DNA of 64,000 bases from Oscheius sp. JU75. Lineage: Eukaryota > Nematoda > Chromadorea > Rhabditida > Rhabditidae. Where the stretch lies: the NCBI GenBank assembly GCA_037178855.1, contig JASJZC010000002.1, positions 2,790,001 to 2,854,000 of the forward strand, read 5' to 3'. The translations under genes and the position numbers were made by a program. Every line of letters begins with the position of its first letter. Position 1 is the first letter of the stretch. Of this stretch, positions 1 through 11,900 are shown one piece after another. The notes below the pieces were generated by a model, which made no database searches, was not told the DNA's origin, and was given only the letters and a program-made list of their open reading frames with translations.

Positions 1-2829
1 GGCGAACTCTTGGAAGAGTTCCTTGCTTCTTTCGATCACAGCAGTTTCTTGCATGAGGCGCTTTTGAAACAGAATTTGGAAGAGTTTTTCGATGGCTGGC
101 AGACAGTTTTGAGACTTTTTTTCCTCGTTGACAATGGCGGCTGCGGCGTTGACAGCGGACAGAAGGAGGTCGCGGTTCTTGACCTGGAAAATGGACAGTG
201 ACAGGGACAGTGACAGGAACTTACCGAAGAGAGACGTTCACAGATGATGGTCAAGAGCGCTTCCTTGACTGAATAGGATGAGGCACAGTCCAGGTAATCA
301 ATACATTCCTGGACATCCTGATCTGCTGATCTTGGGGTGACTTCCAGACCCCTAGAAATAACAGGATTAAATAGATTAGATGCTGGTTTTTACTTGATGT
401 ACCAGCTGAGACGATTTGCCTGGATCAGGGACTGTAGCGCAGCGAACTCTTTGGTAGTCAGTCCAGTTCTAAAAGTTTTGTTTTTCTGCCTCACTCTCCC
501 TGTCTCTATGTCAGTTTGCCTACCTGTCACTCTTCGGTGGGGACAGAAAATCCTCTCCTGCCTTCACGTGTCCCAGTAGCGTTTCCTCACTTCGGTAAAA
601 GAATGCTTTGAAAACCAGCATTGCCGTAGCCACTCTCCTTGTCCCCACAGTCTTCATAATGTCTACATGGAAGATTCTCGTGAGCTCGTCGATGAAGCCG
701 GGAGCGAATTTCAGGACGAAAGTGAGATACGTCTTTTCCAGAATTTCGAGGTCGACTGTCTGGAAGCAAAAGTGAACGTCCAGTAGTGAGCCCACCTCTT
801 CCTCAATCTCCTTTTTGATGAAGTCCAGCAGGGGTCTCAAATCTTCCTCTGGGGTTTTCTCCACGTAGATATAATGAGAGATCAGCGCAAGGTAAATTGA
901 TCTGCCTTGTTCCTCTTCTATCATCTTGTGAAGGGTAGTAAGAACAAAGTCCAGCTCTCCACTCAGTTTTACTCGTTCCCAGAAGATTGAGTAGTAGTCG
1001 CCTTCCTGAAATGATCAAGTCACTGTCAATGTCAGCTAACCTGTGAACTCCAAGTAATCAATTCCTCGATGAACTGATCCGATTCCATCTTCTCACATGT
1101 CTCCTTCCAAAGAGTTTGAACAGTTTCGGCTAATTTCTTGTACAGTTCCGGTGCTCCCGATGAGAAGAATACCGTCAAAGAACCCAACTCAGCCATGTTA
1201 CTCTTGTCCTGAAACACGATGTTTTCGCTAGAGAGTACAGGAGCTTACCCAGATAGTTATCCGAACCATGAAGTCGACGTAAAGGTAGCAGGTGAGGAGG
1301 CGAAGACCCGGAAATTGGATATAGCTGACTCTGTTCAGAACTCGGCGGTAGAGAGGAAAGACATCTGTTCCGGAAAGAATCAACCTTTTCTGGACAGACG
1401 TCAAAGCTTGAGCCACGTGGTAGAAGGAGACTGGGGAGGAGAGTTCAATAACATTGTTAAGAAGAGATCGAATGAAGTTTTCTGGAAACGATGGTGGGTT
1501 GGAGCACTTTATTATCATTTTCAACACTTCTTCGTTTCTGCAGGTCTGTTTTTGTCAATCTGTCCAAAATCTTTTTCTTGCTTGTTAATCCCCTTTCGTC
1601 TGACATGGTCAGTCTCTACCATTCGACCAGTTTTTACCGTGCTAGTATGTCCTGGATATTTTTTCTGTGTCAACGTTGAGACAGAGATACAATTAAACTA
1701 AACCTATCGCTGTCTCCATTTCAAACTGACTCTTTAAGCCTAATGAAGATTTCTGTTTTGAAATTAAAACTTTCAAAAAATGACTCACCTGGCTCTTTTG
1801 AACTCTCTACAATTTCTCTGAAGACCTCTCCTAGAGCCGCGATAAACTCATCCAGATGGTTTCTTTCCAGCAATCTCCAAATAAGATCGTTCCCATTGAT
1901 GGCCGGGAAGACGTACGAGAAGATGAACTGAAATTTCGACAATGGAAGAAGAAAGTAAAGAGCTACCTCTGAATTCTTGGTGAGAATCTTCGGATCACTT
2001 TCGACGACCTTTTCTAAGGCCCAGAGCCTGATCCAGCCGTTGCTATGAAGAAGAGCTCGGATGAATACGATCGAGACCCATTTCCATTTGAATTTGCCCT
2101 CTTTCACAGCTGTTAAGAGCTCATCCACACGGGTAAGAACTGGTCGGATGATGTGGAACTGAAAACAAAATAAACGGAGCTTTAAAAACTACCAACCTGG
2201 GGCTCTTCGAGGGATTCTACCAGGACAAAAAAATCGTTCCAGACCTTTCCAGTCTTTCCAACTTTCAGGGCAGAGTAGCACGCTTTTCGGGATCCTTTCG
2301 AAGAGTTCTCATCTGGAAATTGAGCATAAGAATGTAGTGAAACACAGAAACAGAGCAGCAGCGGGACAAAAAGACAGAAAGGCATAGATCCTTGTGGAGC
2401 TATTTGCGACGGATCCGGTTGCTTTGGTCATCTTTGCTAGCGGTAGCTTCTCGTGGCAGTGGAAAATGATGTTTCCAGACGAGTAGATCCATCTGGCTTG
2501 CTACTTGACTGGGGAGATGACTTGTCGAGAACCAAAAGACGGAGGAGCGGACAAACCTTTCAGAACTCTAAAAACCAGATCCTCCATTCTACAGTTCAGA
2601 TTTTGCGGACATTTTTCGGCAAAATCTCCCAGACAGGGCAATGCAGCTTCCATCTGCTCTACTTCCAGAGCTTCAATTTTTCTGGAAAGGTCGTAAAACT
2701 CCAAAACCTCACGCAAGTTTACCTGATAAACTGTCCGAAATCTTCGTCTGAGCTACACAAATCAACCTGGTTGAAATAGTCTACCCGTGTTGGGACCTCA
2801 TCTTCGATTTTTAGGGATCCCAGATCCAT
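1..2829 (-). CDS. Partial multi-exon gene, probable all-helical (HEAT/ARM-like) protein, C-terminus outside window
   Basis: This is a minus-strand chain of exons with consistent splice signals, running off the left edge. I take the ATG at 2829; an in-frame ATG at 2943 would add a hydrophobic start. Exon 1 (2829-2723) and exon 2 (from 2681) are joined by a 41-nt intron that keeps the frame. Further coding blocks lie near 2400-2210, 2160-1790, 1530-1240, 1210-1040 and 1000-520. They are rich in Leu, Glu and Phe, with helix-like periodicity and no signal peptide or obvious catalytic motif. One block near 2050 has a short Trp-containing helix (residues SNGWIRLWALEKV) of the sort seen in long helical-repeat proteins. 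A TARBP1/Trm3-like helical region is one possibility, but the methyltransferase domain that would prove it would lie outside the window. Function not assigned. Exon borders in the left half are approximate. Confidence 0.55.
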
Positions 2830-3134
2830 TTTCTGAGATCTGGAAGGGAATTCTCGTTGGAATAACGGGTCAAAAAGCGATTTGCAGCTAAAACAGTTAT
2901 GCGAATCGACAACTTGTACAAAAATCAACGAAAAGCACAACAAGAAGTCACTCGAACAACTACGAACATGCTAGAAAATTCCATAAAAAAGCAATATGAG
3001 ATTTTTATTGAGTTGCCGAGAGTTCGATGAATAAATACTGGTCGTAGTGTAACCCGAAAAAAACAAGATTCCGTTGTAGAGTGGACAAGTGAGTTGTGAA
3101 CCGGAGGGAAAATGCAAAAAACAACAAGTTAAGA

Positions 3135-6100
3135 TCAAATAAGGGGTAGCTTCTCGGAATTCTTCGTGGGTAGGGGTAGGGCAATCTGTGGCCGGCTGGG
3201 TTTCGTTCGGAAGGTCACGTAGGTGTAGAGTATACTTCCAAAGACACTGAAAATTGTAGGTTAGCAAGGGAGCTTCACTCGAAGGACTATCACTCTCGAA
3301 AAACAGACTAGCTGCTTATTTTTGAAGCTTTCTAAACCGTCCGGAAGTGTCTCAGAATGGCTGTAATCGACACCAGACACTTCAAAGACACATTCCAGTT
3401 CCAAAATATAAATTTCCGGGCTAGAAAAGTTCTGCATAGTCGTAGGTCTTGATTTGATATACAACTTTGCAGAAGATCGCCAAGCTGTAAAACCACGAAT
3501 TGACCCCGAAGACTTACAATCTAGTGCCAGGTACATACAGGGTAGCCCATAATTACGTTGACAAGGTAAAAGTTCCGTGAAAACAAAATAGAACAAGAAA
3601 ATCTACCATACACGTTTTATTTTTAACAAAAAACTGAACATAATTGAACTTTAAAGTTCAAAGATATCGCCGTCAGCATCGACACAGGACTTGAGATGTT
3701 TGGGGAAGGCGTCGACGGTGGCACGCAGGTAGGCATCATCGAGCTCACTTCAGGATTTTTCCAGGGATTTCTCCAGAGAATCGATGTCCAGATGGGGTTT
3801 GGAGCATGTCTTGGACTCAAGAACGCTCCAGATAATTGTCGAGATAATTGTTTCCATTGATTTTGATACCCCGTGGAACGAAGATGAGAGGCGTCTTTCC
3901 ATCTGAGGTGATTCCGGCAAAGACCATCACACTTTTCGGATAAGCAGTTCGCTGTACGGTCACATTTGGCTGAGAAATTGCGTAGACTCTATCATTTTGC
4001 TTGTTCAGAGCCTGTTCGATGGTGAACACTTTCTCATCTGTGAAGAGAATCGTCTGGTGAGCTCCATTCTTGAAACGTCTAAGCAACTCCTTGGCACGGA
4101 CTTTTCTCTTGATTTTTGCAGCAACAGAAAGAAATTGGCTTCTAGTCTGCTTGTACGCTTTCATCGCTAGACGATCCTTGACAATTCGTTGCAACGAAGT
4201 TCGGGAAATCGACATTTCCTTTGACAATTTGCGGTTAGAGCGCGCCGGGTTGCGACGAAGACATTTGCGCACGTTCTTGATAGCTGCTTTGGTTGGAACA
4301 GAAACAGATCTTCCGCGTCCGGTTCGGTCGGAATGGCTTCCCAAAGACTTGAATCTTGAAATTGTCGCCGATACAAGTTGCCTGGATACATTAAGCCGCC
4401 TCGAAATATCGCATGCCGGAATTCTCTCACGATAAAGACGTGAGACGATTGTGAGACGATTGATGGACGATGGGGCGACGGCTTCGCCATTCTGAAAGCA
4501 GGGACCTATAACTCAAAAAACAATTGAAAATATAGTAACAAACATTATCAAACAAAGATAAAAAAGATTAGAAACACAGAACTCCAAAAAATTGCATTTC
4601 CGCGCGAGCGCGCCTTGTCAACGTAATTATGGGCCACCCTGTAGAGGCAAAGAAGAGGTGCAAAGTGCCGGTCACTTCACCACTTCAAAATCTCCAGATC
4701 AATTTCGGGGGCTAGTGATTTTTTGCAAGAATGTAGCCCTGGATCAGAGCTACAACATTGAAAATTTTGAAAGTTCATGTGTTTTAGAGCATTTGTTTAA
4801 GCCATTTTGAGTCAGAAGACATAAGAGTTGCCAAAAGAAGACATAAGGCTAAATCTTAGTACTTCAACATACTTGGAACCGAACCTCGGATCGAATTATG
4901 CTGATTCCATAACTCTAAAGCAACCAAATAACTAACCTGATATTGATGCCCATAAAGTTGAGCCATTGGAAGACAAAGTCTCCGCTGGAGAACATGCCCA
5001 CGTAGGTGACGAAGAGATTCTTGATTGGACCGACACAGGTCGTGGTCAAGGCCGAATTGTTCTGGGTGCAGAGCACCAAAGAGTAGTTCAAAACAAAACC
5101 ACAGACGCAAGAGATGATGAAGCAGACCCAGATATTTGGAGTCATGTCCTCACTCTTGATGAAGAGCATTGCCTAAAGTGGTTGTTTGAACAAATGGGAG
5201 ATACCCTACCTTGTCAATATCTCCACTGTAGGCACAGAGGGCCAAGAAGGGCGCGACTATAAAGAGGCAGTTGTAGTACATGACTCCGTATTTGCCCAGA
5301 TCCTGAAAGAGGCACTGTTACTTTCTCTCTGTCACCCTCTCAACCTGTTTTGTTCAACCTGTTCTTTTCTCTGAACATCGCGTCTTTGTCAAACTCTTGG
5401 CTAGTTCTGTCAGTCCTGTATTCTCGATCAATCAAGAGCCTGTTCACCTATCCCTGTCAAATGGTCCAATCACTCTATTCATTTGTCACCCTGTCCCTGT
5501 TTGTCCGCTTCTGGTCCGTTCCAGTCTTGTCTCCTTGAGCTACCATATATGGAGTAACGTTTTCGCACTGGCTCCCATATCCGACCTTACTGTTTCTGTC
5601 AATCTATCCTAATCCTGCCAAGAGGCAGAACCACACACATACTCGAAGTTCCAAAACATAGTTCATTTGATGATATTTAGTCCAACAAGACTAGACATGT
5701 CAAATCTAATACCTGACAAGAAACTGCCATAGTAGCTAGTCGCCCGTCGTCTACCCATCCCAGCAGGTAGGCTCTTCGCCGTCGTCTCTCTCAGCTTTCA
5801 ACACGGCAGCTTTTTCCAGAAAAATGTCCGACTACTACGACAACGCCTACGAAGCCATCGGTCCTATGGTTCCGGATGACCAAGTCCCAGATGCGCCGCC
5901 GGGCGACGATCAAGAAATGCTGAAGACGCTGGAAGAGCCAAAGATGAAAAGTGGAGCTGCTCCTCTGCGTAACGACGACATCGACCTGAGGTCGTTCTCG
6001 GCCAAGGGGGAAGCCTTCCCGAAGGAGCCAATCGCCAAGATGAAGATCAAGAAGACGAAGAAGGCTAGCAAGAAGAAGGTCCCCAAGAAGAAAAAGAAGA

Positions 6101-8613
6101 CCAAATGGTGCATTCTACTGGCCGTCTCTGCCACTATCATGGCCAGCTGTCTCATCCTGCTCGCCGTCCTCATCGCTGCCAAGGCTTCCAGATCCAAGTT
6201 CTTCTGCATCTAGCCGCCGAAACCTTCCAAAAACCGAAATAAAGTTATCTGAACTTGTATGTCTACTGCTTCTTTGTCTATATCTCTCTGTCTCTCTGTC
6301 TCCCTCATTTGTGTAGTCCTGCCTGCTACGACCATTGCTTCCAAGTATTACGTAGAAATACGAGCGCGCCCTCCGCTTAGACATCACAAACCTGGCCTAC
6401 ATAGCCGGCCAGGTTTATGATGCTTGCTCCGCTTTCCCTGAATTTTGCTCCCGTACCTTCTCGTATCCGAAGCAGTGCTAGTATTTGAGCGTCTTTCAAT
6501 ATGCCGCTAAACATAACATACCTTGGCATCTAACTTTTGTTTGGTATACACTCCCAAGGCAGCGGTACAGAGATCGTTGATTCCAATGAGAGTATAGCCC
6601 CAGGCGTCGAAGGTGAGATCGTAGAGGGCTGCGACAACAGATCCCAGTATCATCAAGGCTACTGATATTCTCACTGCTCTTGTTGCATTGATTCTGGAAT
6701 GTGTTGGGTACAAAAACACCGAAGACCCTCACCCTAAAATGTAGTACTCGAGTATCATAGTCATCAGTATGGAGAATCTTCGGAGGACAGTGAACATGGG
6801 TAGGCTGAAAAAGTTTCTAGAGGAAAAAATATCTAGGAACCTACTTGATCATTTGGGTACCTCCCAGCCCAGACACGAGATTGAAGCCGTACAGTATCGG
6901 CAGTGGAAATATTTTTCTGGGGATAGAACTGTCGAGATCGGGGAATTTGACGAGGCGAAAAAATTTGGCTAGTCGGAGAATGGTCAAGGTGGCTAGCATT
7001 TGACCGACGGCTACCACTTGAAAGGATGGAAACCTGGAAGATGAGAGTAAGAAGCAGAGAGACAATGAACATCCAGGTTCCACCTTTGAATCCTGTATTC
7101 AAAATTTGTTGTGAATAGTATGAAAGTAAACAAATTTTTGAAACTACTGTAATTATCTAACATCGACCTGGAAGCTTTCAAAAGTTCCAAAGCAGAGATG
7201 CTTCAAGATGCTCCTGCTCCGTCTGCTCCAGCCGTGACCATCTACTTCACGAAGATTCGCGAGGAGATCGAGGAGGTAGGTCATTTCTACCTTCTCGATC
7301 TAACCCTTTCCTACCACCCAATCCAGATCCCGCTGAAGGAAGTCAGCACGAAATGGCGTGACCTGGCCGCCAAATGGCAAAAGGGCCCGGTCTTCAAGCA
7401 GTCGGGGCTCGAAGAGGCTGAGAAGCCGCTGGACGAGGCGACCTACGTGCCCTTGATCCACTACGTCCGTCTCTTCGGATGCTGTCTTGTGATGGCCCAA
7501 TTCAGCTTCATCCTTCATCTCTCAGTGCGTCTTTTTCTCTTTCTGGCATGGGAGGGAACACGGGGGAAGGGGATTGACAGTTAGAGATTCTTATAATTTG
7601 AACCACCTAACTTCCCGTTGCCCTCACTGCTTTGCTACCTGCTTACTGAATTCTGGAAGGATGCTATCCATGTGGCCCTACCTGCTCTTGAACCCTTCCT
7701 TGCTGATTGACTTGACAGGTAGCCACTACTCTCTTGGCCTGCACTAGATAGTCTACTTATGTCATGAAAACAGATGAAAGACAGATACTGACAAGGATAA
7801 GGACTAAGACGCAGCGGCGAGGTTCAATGAACATTTAAAAAAAAGATAGGACAAAGGCCACAGCTCTCGAGGGGGACCGCTAACTAAGATATGGTAAAGA
7901 GCTGACCCCTTTGACATATTGACAGTCATGAGAAGATGGTGTGACCGTGGATACAGATAGACAAATGGTTCTATAACCATCATCAACAATTCCACTTCAG
8001 ATCCGATTTTTCCTACCCGACTACATCCAGGAAGACGACGGACGAGAACATCATGCAGCTGGTCGACATGCCGAAGCTGATAGCCACAACAAGGAAGCGC
8101 TCGAAGAAAGACAGCAGAAAGACGACAAAGACAAAGAAGGAGGATCAAGTACCAGGCCACTTCTGTCAAGGAGCCGACGAAGACCCCTTTTCCCGATGAC
8201 TTGGTGACGACCATCGAAAAGTCGAAAATGGACGCGTTTTTGCTGGGCGAGGAGGCTGCAGCCATCGAGGAGAAAGTTCGCGGACAGGACGAGACCAAGA
8301 GATCGGAACAGGGACCGCCACAGTTGAGAGTTGAGGAGATCGGCACGGCCCACGACGAGGAGGACAAGAAGAGTCCGGACATTAGGAAGTCCGATGATAT
8401 ATAGATCATTCGATAATAATTGTTACAACAGACAAGCTTTCTTCCTTTGGGTATGGGAGAAAGACAGATACTCTGACGAGGATGTGGACAGAGAGACGGA
8501 GAGACTCACCTATAGTTTGTCAGGAGTATTTTGTTAACAAAGACTACCACTATTGATGTAACTCCATAGAAAACTGCTGATGATAACCTAGAAAAAAGTG
8601 TTGTCTCCGACAT
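3135..8613 (-). CDS. SLC35D: Nucleotide-sugar transporter, SLC35D family (seven exons)
   Basis: This is a Golgi/ER nucleotide-sugar antiporter of the UDP-glucuronate/UDP-GalNAc type. Exons read 8613-8510, 7033-about 6845, about 6783-6727, about 6695-6525, about 5330-5211, about 5172-4937 and 3246-3135. Family blocks occur in order: a first membrane helix ending [10 protein letters not shown] joined to [12 protein letters not shown]; the [18 protein letters not shown] stretch; [29 protein letters not shown] followed by [20 protein letters not shown]; and [15 protein letters not shown] with LNYS before it. The last exon restores the frame across the junction (AG plus T gives Ser), reads into [10 protein letters not shown] and ends at TGA 3135-3137. 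An AATAAA on the minus strand lies near 3008. Intron 1 and intron 4 each hold a plus-strand gene, and intron 6 holds a dead mariner element. Family assignment is firm; substrate is inferred from family only. Confidence 0.92.
3538..4641 (-). mobile_element. Internally deleted DD37D-type mariner relic inside SLC35D intron 6
   Basis: The element is bounded by inverted ends of about 30 bp: CAGGGTAGCCCATAATTACG at 3538 and its complement ending at 4641, with TA on both sides (3536-3537 and 4642-4643). On the minus strand it encodes helix-turn-helix and catalytic-core pieces of a Tc1/mariner transposase, including the first catalytic block ([10 protein letters not shown]) and an [11 protein letters not shown] block. 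The segment with the second and third catalytic Asp is missing: after about residue 170 the reading jumps to the C-terminal WSVLESK region near 3830, and an in-frame stop follows. The encoded protein resembles the larger mariner at 44.8-46.1 kb, so both belong to one family. It lies between exons 6 and 7 of the transporter and cannot make an active enzyme. Confidence 0.9.
5824..6213 (+). CDS. Small single-pass membrane protein with basic stop-transfer region, nested in SLC35D intron
   Basis: A 129-residue uninterrupted ORF. The first 75 residues are acidic and Pro-rich. A very basic Lys cluster follows at about 78-102, then one hydrophobic segment at about 103-123 and a short tail ending in Cys-Ile. 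The basic block before the helix favours the N-terminus in the cytosol. No family was recognised. An AATAAA lies 26 nt after the stop (6239). The sequence just before the ATG (5807-5819) is a pyrimidine-rich stretch ending in CAG, a typical 3' splice site five bases from the start, so the message may begin with a spliced 5' UTR or a trans-spliced leader. It lies on the opposite strand within intron 4 of the transporter. Clean codon use and the poly(A) signal support a real gene. Confidence 0.75.
   Translation: MSDYYDNAYEAIGPMVPDDQVPDAPPGDDQEMLKTLEEPKMKSGAAPLRNDDIDLRSFSAKGEAFPKEPIAKMKIKKTKKASKKKVPKKKKKTKWCILLAVSATIMASCLILLAVLIAAKASRSKFFCI
7198..8404 (+). CDS. Unrecognised charged protein with one hydrophobic segment, nested in SLC35D intron 1
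   Basis: Exon 1 (7198-7275) begins with a Pro/Ala-rich start and ends at a GTAGGT donor. The next exon (from 7327, after ...CCAG) reads on in frame with [13 protein letters not shown] and ends in a hydrophobic stretch (about 7455-7525) before a GTGCGT donor. A further exon near 8005-8404 is highly charged (Lys/Arg/Glu/Asp) and ends at TAG 8404. The frame of the last exon is unclear. The frame that continues from the acceptor near 7998 stops at 8206, whereas the acidic C-terminal frame containing [13 protein letters not shown] is open only downstream of 8083, so another short intron or a frameshift is needed. No domain was recognised. The whole gene lies inside the 1.5-kb first intron of the transporter on the opposite strand. 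Confidence 0.5.
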
Positions 8614-8910
8614 CTGAAAAATAAGTAATGAAATATGAACAGATCGAATAGGTAAAGAATGGAGAAGGTCCATTGAGGTAAAGAAGGTTACTCTCATAGA
8701 AAATCTTTATAAATTTGGAACCCAAAGCAATTTGTTTTAGTGCGAAAACCAATGGGGCAAGGTCATGAACAAGGGGAAGAATCTCTCTGGACATTTGTCA
8801 TTTTCTGTCGAGAAATGTGAAAAGCACCGAGGTTATTGAGCAATGCGAGGCGGTTGTAGATTATTATAGTAGTTTCAGTAAAAGACCCGTCTAAAGAGAA
8901 TGGAAAATTT

Positions 8911-11900
8911 CTAAGGGTAAACTATTCCGTAGGTCAGGGACGGTTCCAGCTGGAATTGGAACTCATTTAGGGCGTCCAGGAGTCTGGAGAGGTAAGTCAG
9001 ATGGGCTGGGGTTCGAAGGAAGGAGGGGTCTTCGTAGAGTTCTTTGGTTATCGGGGTCCAGGCCATGAGTTGGAGGAAGCCGGATAGCATGTGATCTCTG
9101 AAAATAAGACTGTCTCTGTCACTGTCACTCTCTACATACCTAATAGAGATGAGTACAAACACATGGAACTTTCCATCCTTTCCCAACGCGCTCTTCTCCG
9201 AAATCTTCTTACACAACTTCAGAGCATAGGTGATGAGCTCCCTCTGGGCGCGAGACAGTCTCTCATGCTCTCCACGACGGAATAGCTCGTAGAACCAGAG
9301 TGAGACGCGTTCTGAAAGAGAAACAATGCACTGTCAGCTGATCGTTTGAGAGAGATAGTATCTTAACGGTCACGTACCGACATAGTCCCATGGGTAGTGT
9401 TGCCGGAACATGCGAAGAGTCCACCCGGGTTCAGTTCGACCGTATTGGAAGGCTTGTTCCACTGCGGCTACTAGTCCGTTCTCTCCACAGAGAAGATGGG
9501 CCAGCTCGGATTTTAACCTCTTCTCGCTATAGAAGTACTTGACCATGGCGTTGACAGACTCTCCCAAGAAGTGTTGGATCTCTGTGAGTCGCGTCTTCCG
9601 ATTACTTGAAGAGTCGGAGACTCTTCCAGCTGACGGAGACCGATCTCTCTGGGGTGTCTGACTTCTTGACATTGTCCGCCTTCGTCCTCGGGCAGGAGAA
9701 GCTGGTGGACAGGTCATGGATTCGGCGCCATTCTCCTCGTCGTAGTAGGGTTCAGCGACTAGGAGTCTCTCTAAACTGCCGTCATCGACTCCTTTGCCGA
9801 AGCCTCTTCCGCAAGGGAACCGGTAAGTCTGGCCCGTGATCTCGTTTCGGACGATCACCTGAAAAATCATATTAATTCCAGAAGCGATGGAGAAACTCAC
9901 GAAGTCGAGGAACCATTTGGGAGCACGGTCTGCTGAGACAGTATGTCCTATTCGGAGGGTTGACAGGAGACCCAGATTCTTGTGCTAAAATGACTTGGAT
10001 AAGTCTCATTCTCTCTGTCTCTGTTTATGTGTTTGTGTCCATCTATATGGTGTTAGTCTTGACAAGTCATCATAACTCCAATCTGCAGAAGCAAGTCATT
10101 TGGATCGTTTGCTCTCGCCTGGAAAGGACTTCACTTCCAAGTCTACCCGAGATGACCAAAAGCACCGGATCTGTCGTCAGTAGTTCCACGAGGGAAGGAA
10201 GTCAGAAGAGGACGAAGAAGGATCTGGACCCGGATGCTGGATTGTGGGAGAGGTATTGCGAGCTGAAAGACAGGAAGCAGAGGAGCTCGCAGCATCGGAA
10301 GAAGATTGGTGGATTCTGTCAGTCGGGACAGGTTGCTCTTCAACTGCTGGCCCTGCTGACCGCGACCAGCATCACCGCCTTCACCTACATCCAGATGGCC
10401 ATCGACGAGCATCTCCGCTACCACATTGCCCACTGCTCGATCGAACTGCTCGTCTTGGCCATCTCCATAAGTGTCGTCGTCCATTCGCGTAGTGCTATGA
10501 GGGAAGTGCTCGTCAGTTTCCTCATTGCGGCCATCTTCTGGGACAGCTACCTTCTAGCTTACAATCTCGGCGGCCAACTGGATCTTTTCTGTACAACCAA
10601 GGAACAGGGAGAGGCGGAGACGGACTGCTACGGCTACTTCAAGATGCATCACCACCTCATCTACATGCTCATTCTCGGTCTCTGCTTCCATGCTGTAGGA
10701 CTTCTGCTGGCCGGCTGCAGTATGTCTCTGCTCTCCCGTGCCGAGAGGGATCATCGCGACGCCATCGTCATGCAGGTTACCCTTGAGGAGAGACGTCGCT
10801 ACAAGAAGTGTTTGAGGAGGAGCAGCAGCAAGGAAAGCAAGTCAAAGAGTTCGAAAAGGAGCAGTAGCAAGAGGAACAATTCTATGGGACAGTCGAAGAA
10901 GAGCAGCACCAAGAAGAGCAAATCCGTGAGACTGTCGAAGAGTTCCAGGAAGAGTCTACGCACCGACTAAGGATGCTTGCTATGGACATGGTCAGTTGAA
11001 TAAACATTCTGGCTAGACCTTCTGTCTCTCTGAAAACCTACATCGAACTTGAAGAGCGGAGTGTTTGCCGGCAAGTTGATAGGCGGGCTGCCACCTAGAC
11101 TTCCCTCAATTTGTACCCATACAGCTGGAAGTGAGCCCTTCCATCCTCCACCAGCTACTATCACAACTTGGTAGTCCATTTCTGAAAGGACTCCAATCCT
11201 GTCAAACCCCTGAACTTACTCGTCTTCGTGAAAGTATTGGTAAAGCATCTGAACTGCGCCGCGTTGAGAGACAGAATATGGTAGAGAAACTGCTCCTTCT
11301 CGTCCTCACACCGCGCGAAGGCATACGGCTTGTAGAGTTCAGATAAAAGACGCGAATTGCTGAGCAACGTGGACAAATGTTTGTGCAGCAGCTTCCTTTC
11401 CAACGCCAGTCGGACGAAGGCACGCGCGTACCCGATATCCGTCTTGATCTCGGTCATTCGGAGCACATTTCTGGAAAGAATCAAGTTCGAACAACAAACT
11501 TGGTAGCAAAGTCGAACATGATAAGATCTACACATTCCAAACTATAAAAGTCGGGTGGTCCCATCTAATATAAGACAGCTGGCCACTCGATACGCGTACT
11601 AGGCCACGAATCTGAGCAACCTGAGTTCGATCCCCGCTGTTGTTTTTCGGGCTTCTCCAAGGGCGACGAAGACGCTTCTAACGGTAGATGGCTATGTGAA
11701 TAGTAAGAAATAGTCATTGGTCATGATACATGAAATCTGATCTATCAGCTTGAGCCAGATATGTTGCTGTATTAAACGGAATACTGCGGAGCAGTATTGA
11801 ATCGGATAGCAAATTCTTTCTATTTTTAGCGCAGATAGCGTACGAAATATAGTTGGCAAAACGCGTTGATCCGAGGGGGAGACAGACTGAACCAATACAA

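Noticed and set aside
9960-10151. N-terminal extension of the nested tetraspan-type gene
   Set aside because: It overlaps the DENND5 exon encoding the second PLAT part and begins with a hydrophobic stretch unlike the rest; the ATG at 10,152 is cleaner.
11575-11660. Possible tRNA gene (GAGTTCGATCCCCGC motif)
   Set aside because: Only a box B-like stretch is convincing; no seven-base acceptor stem or anticodon arm could be paired, so it is probably another SINE fragment.
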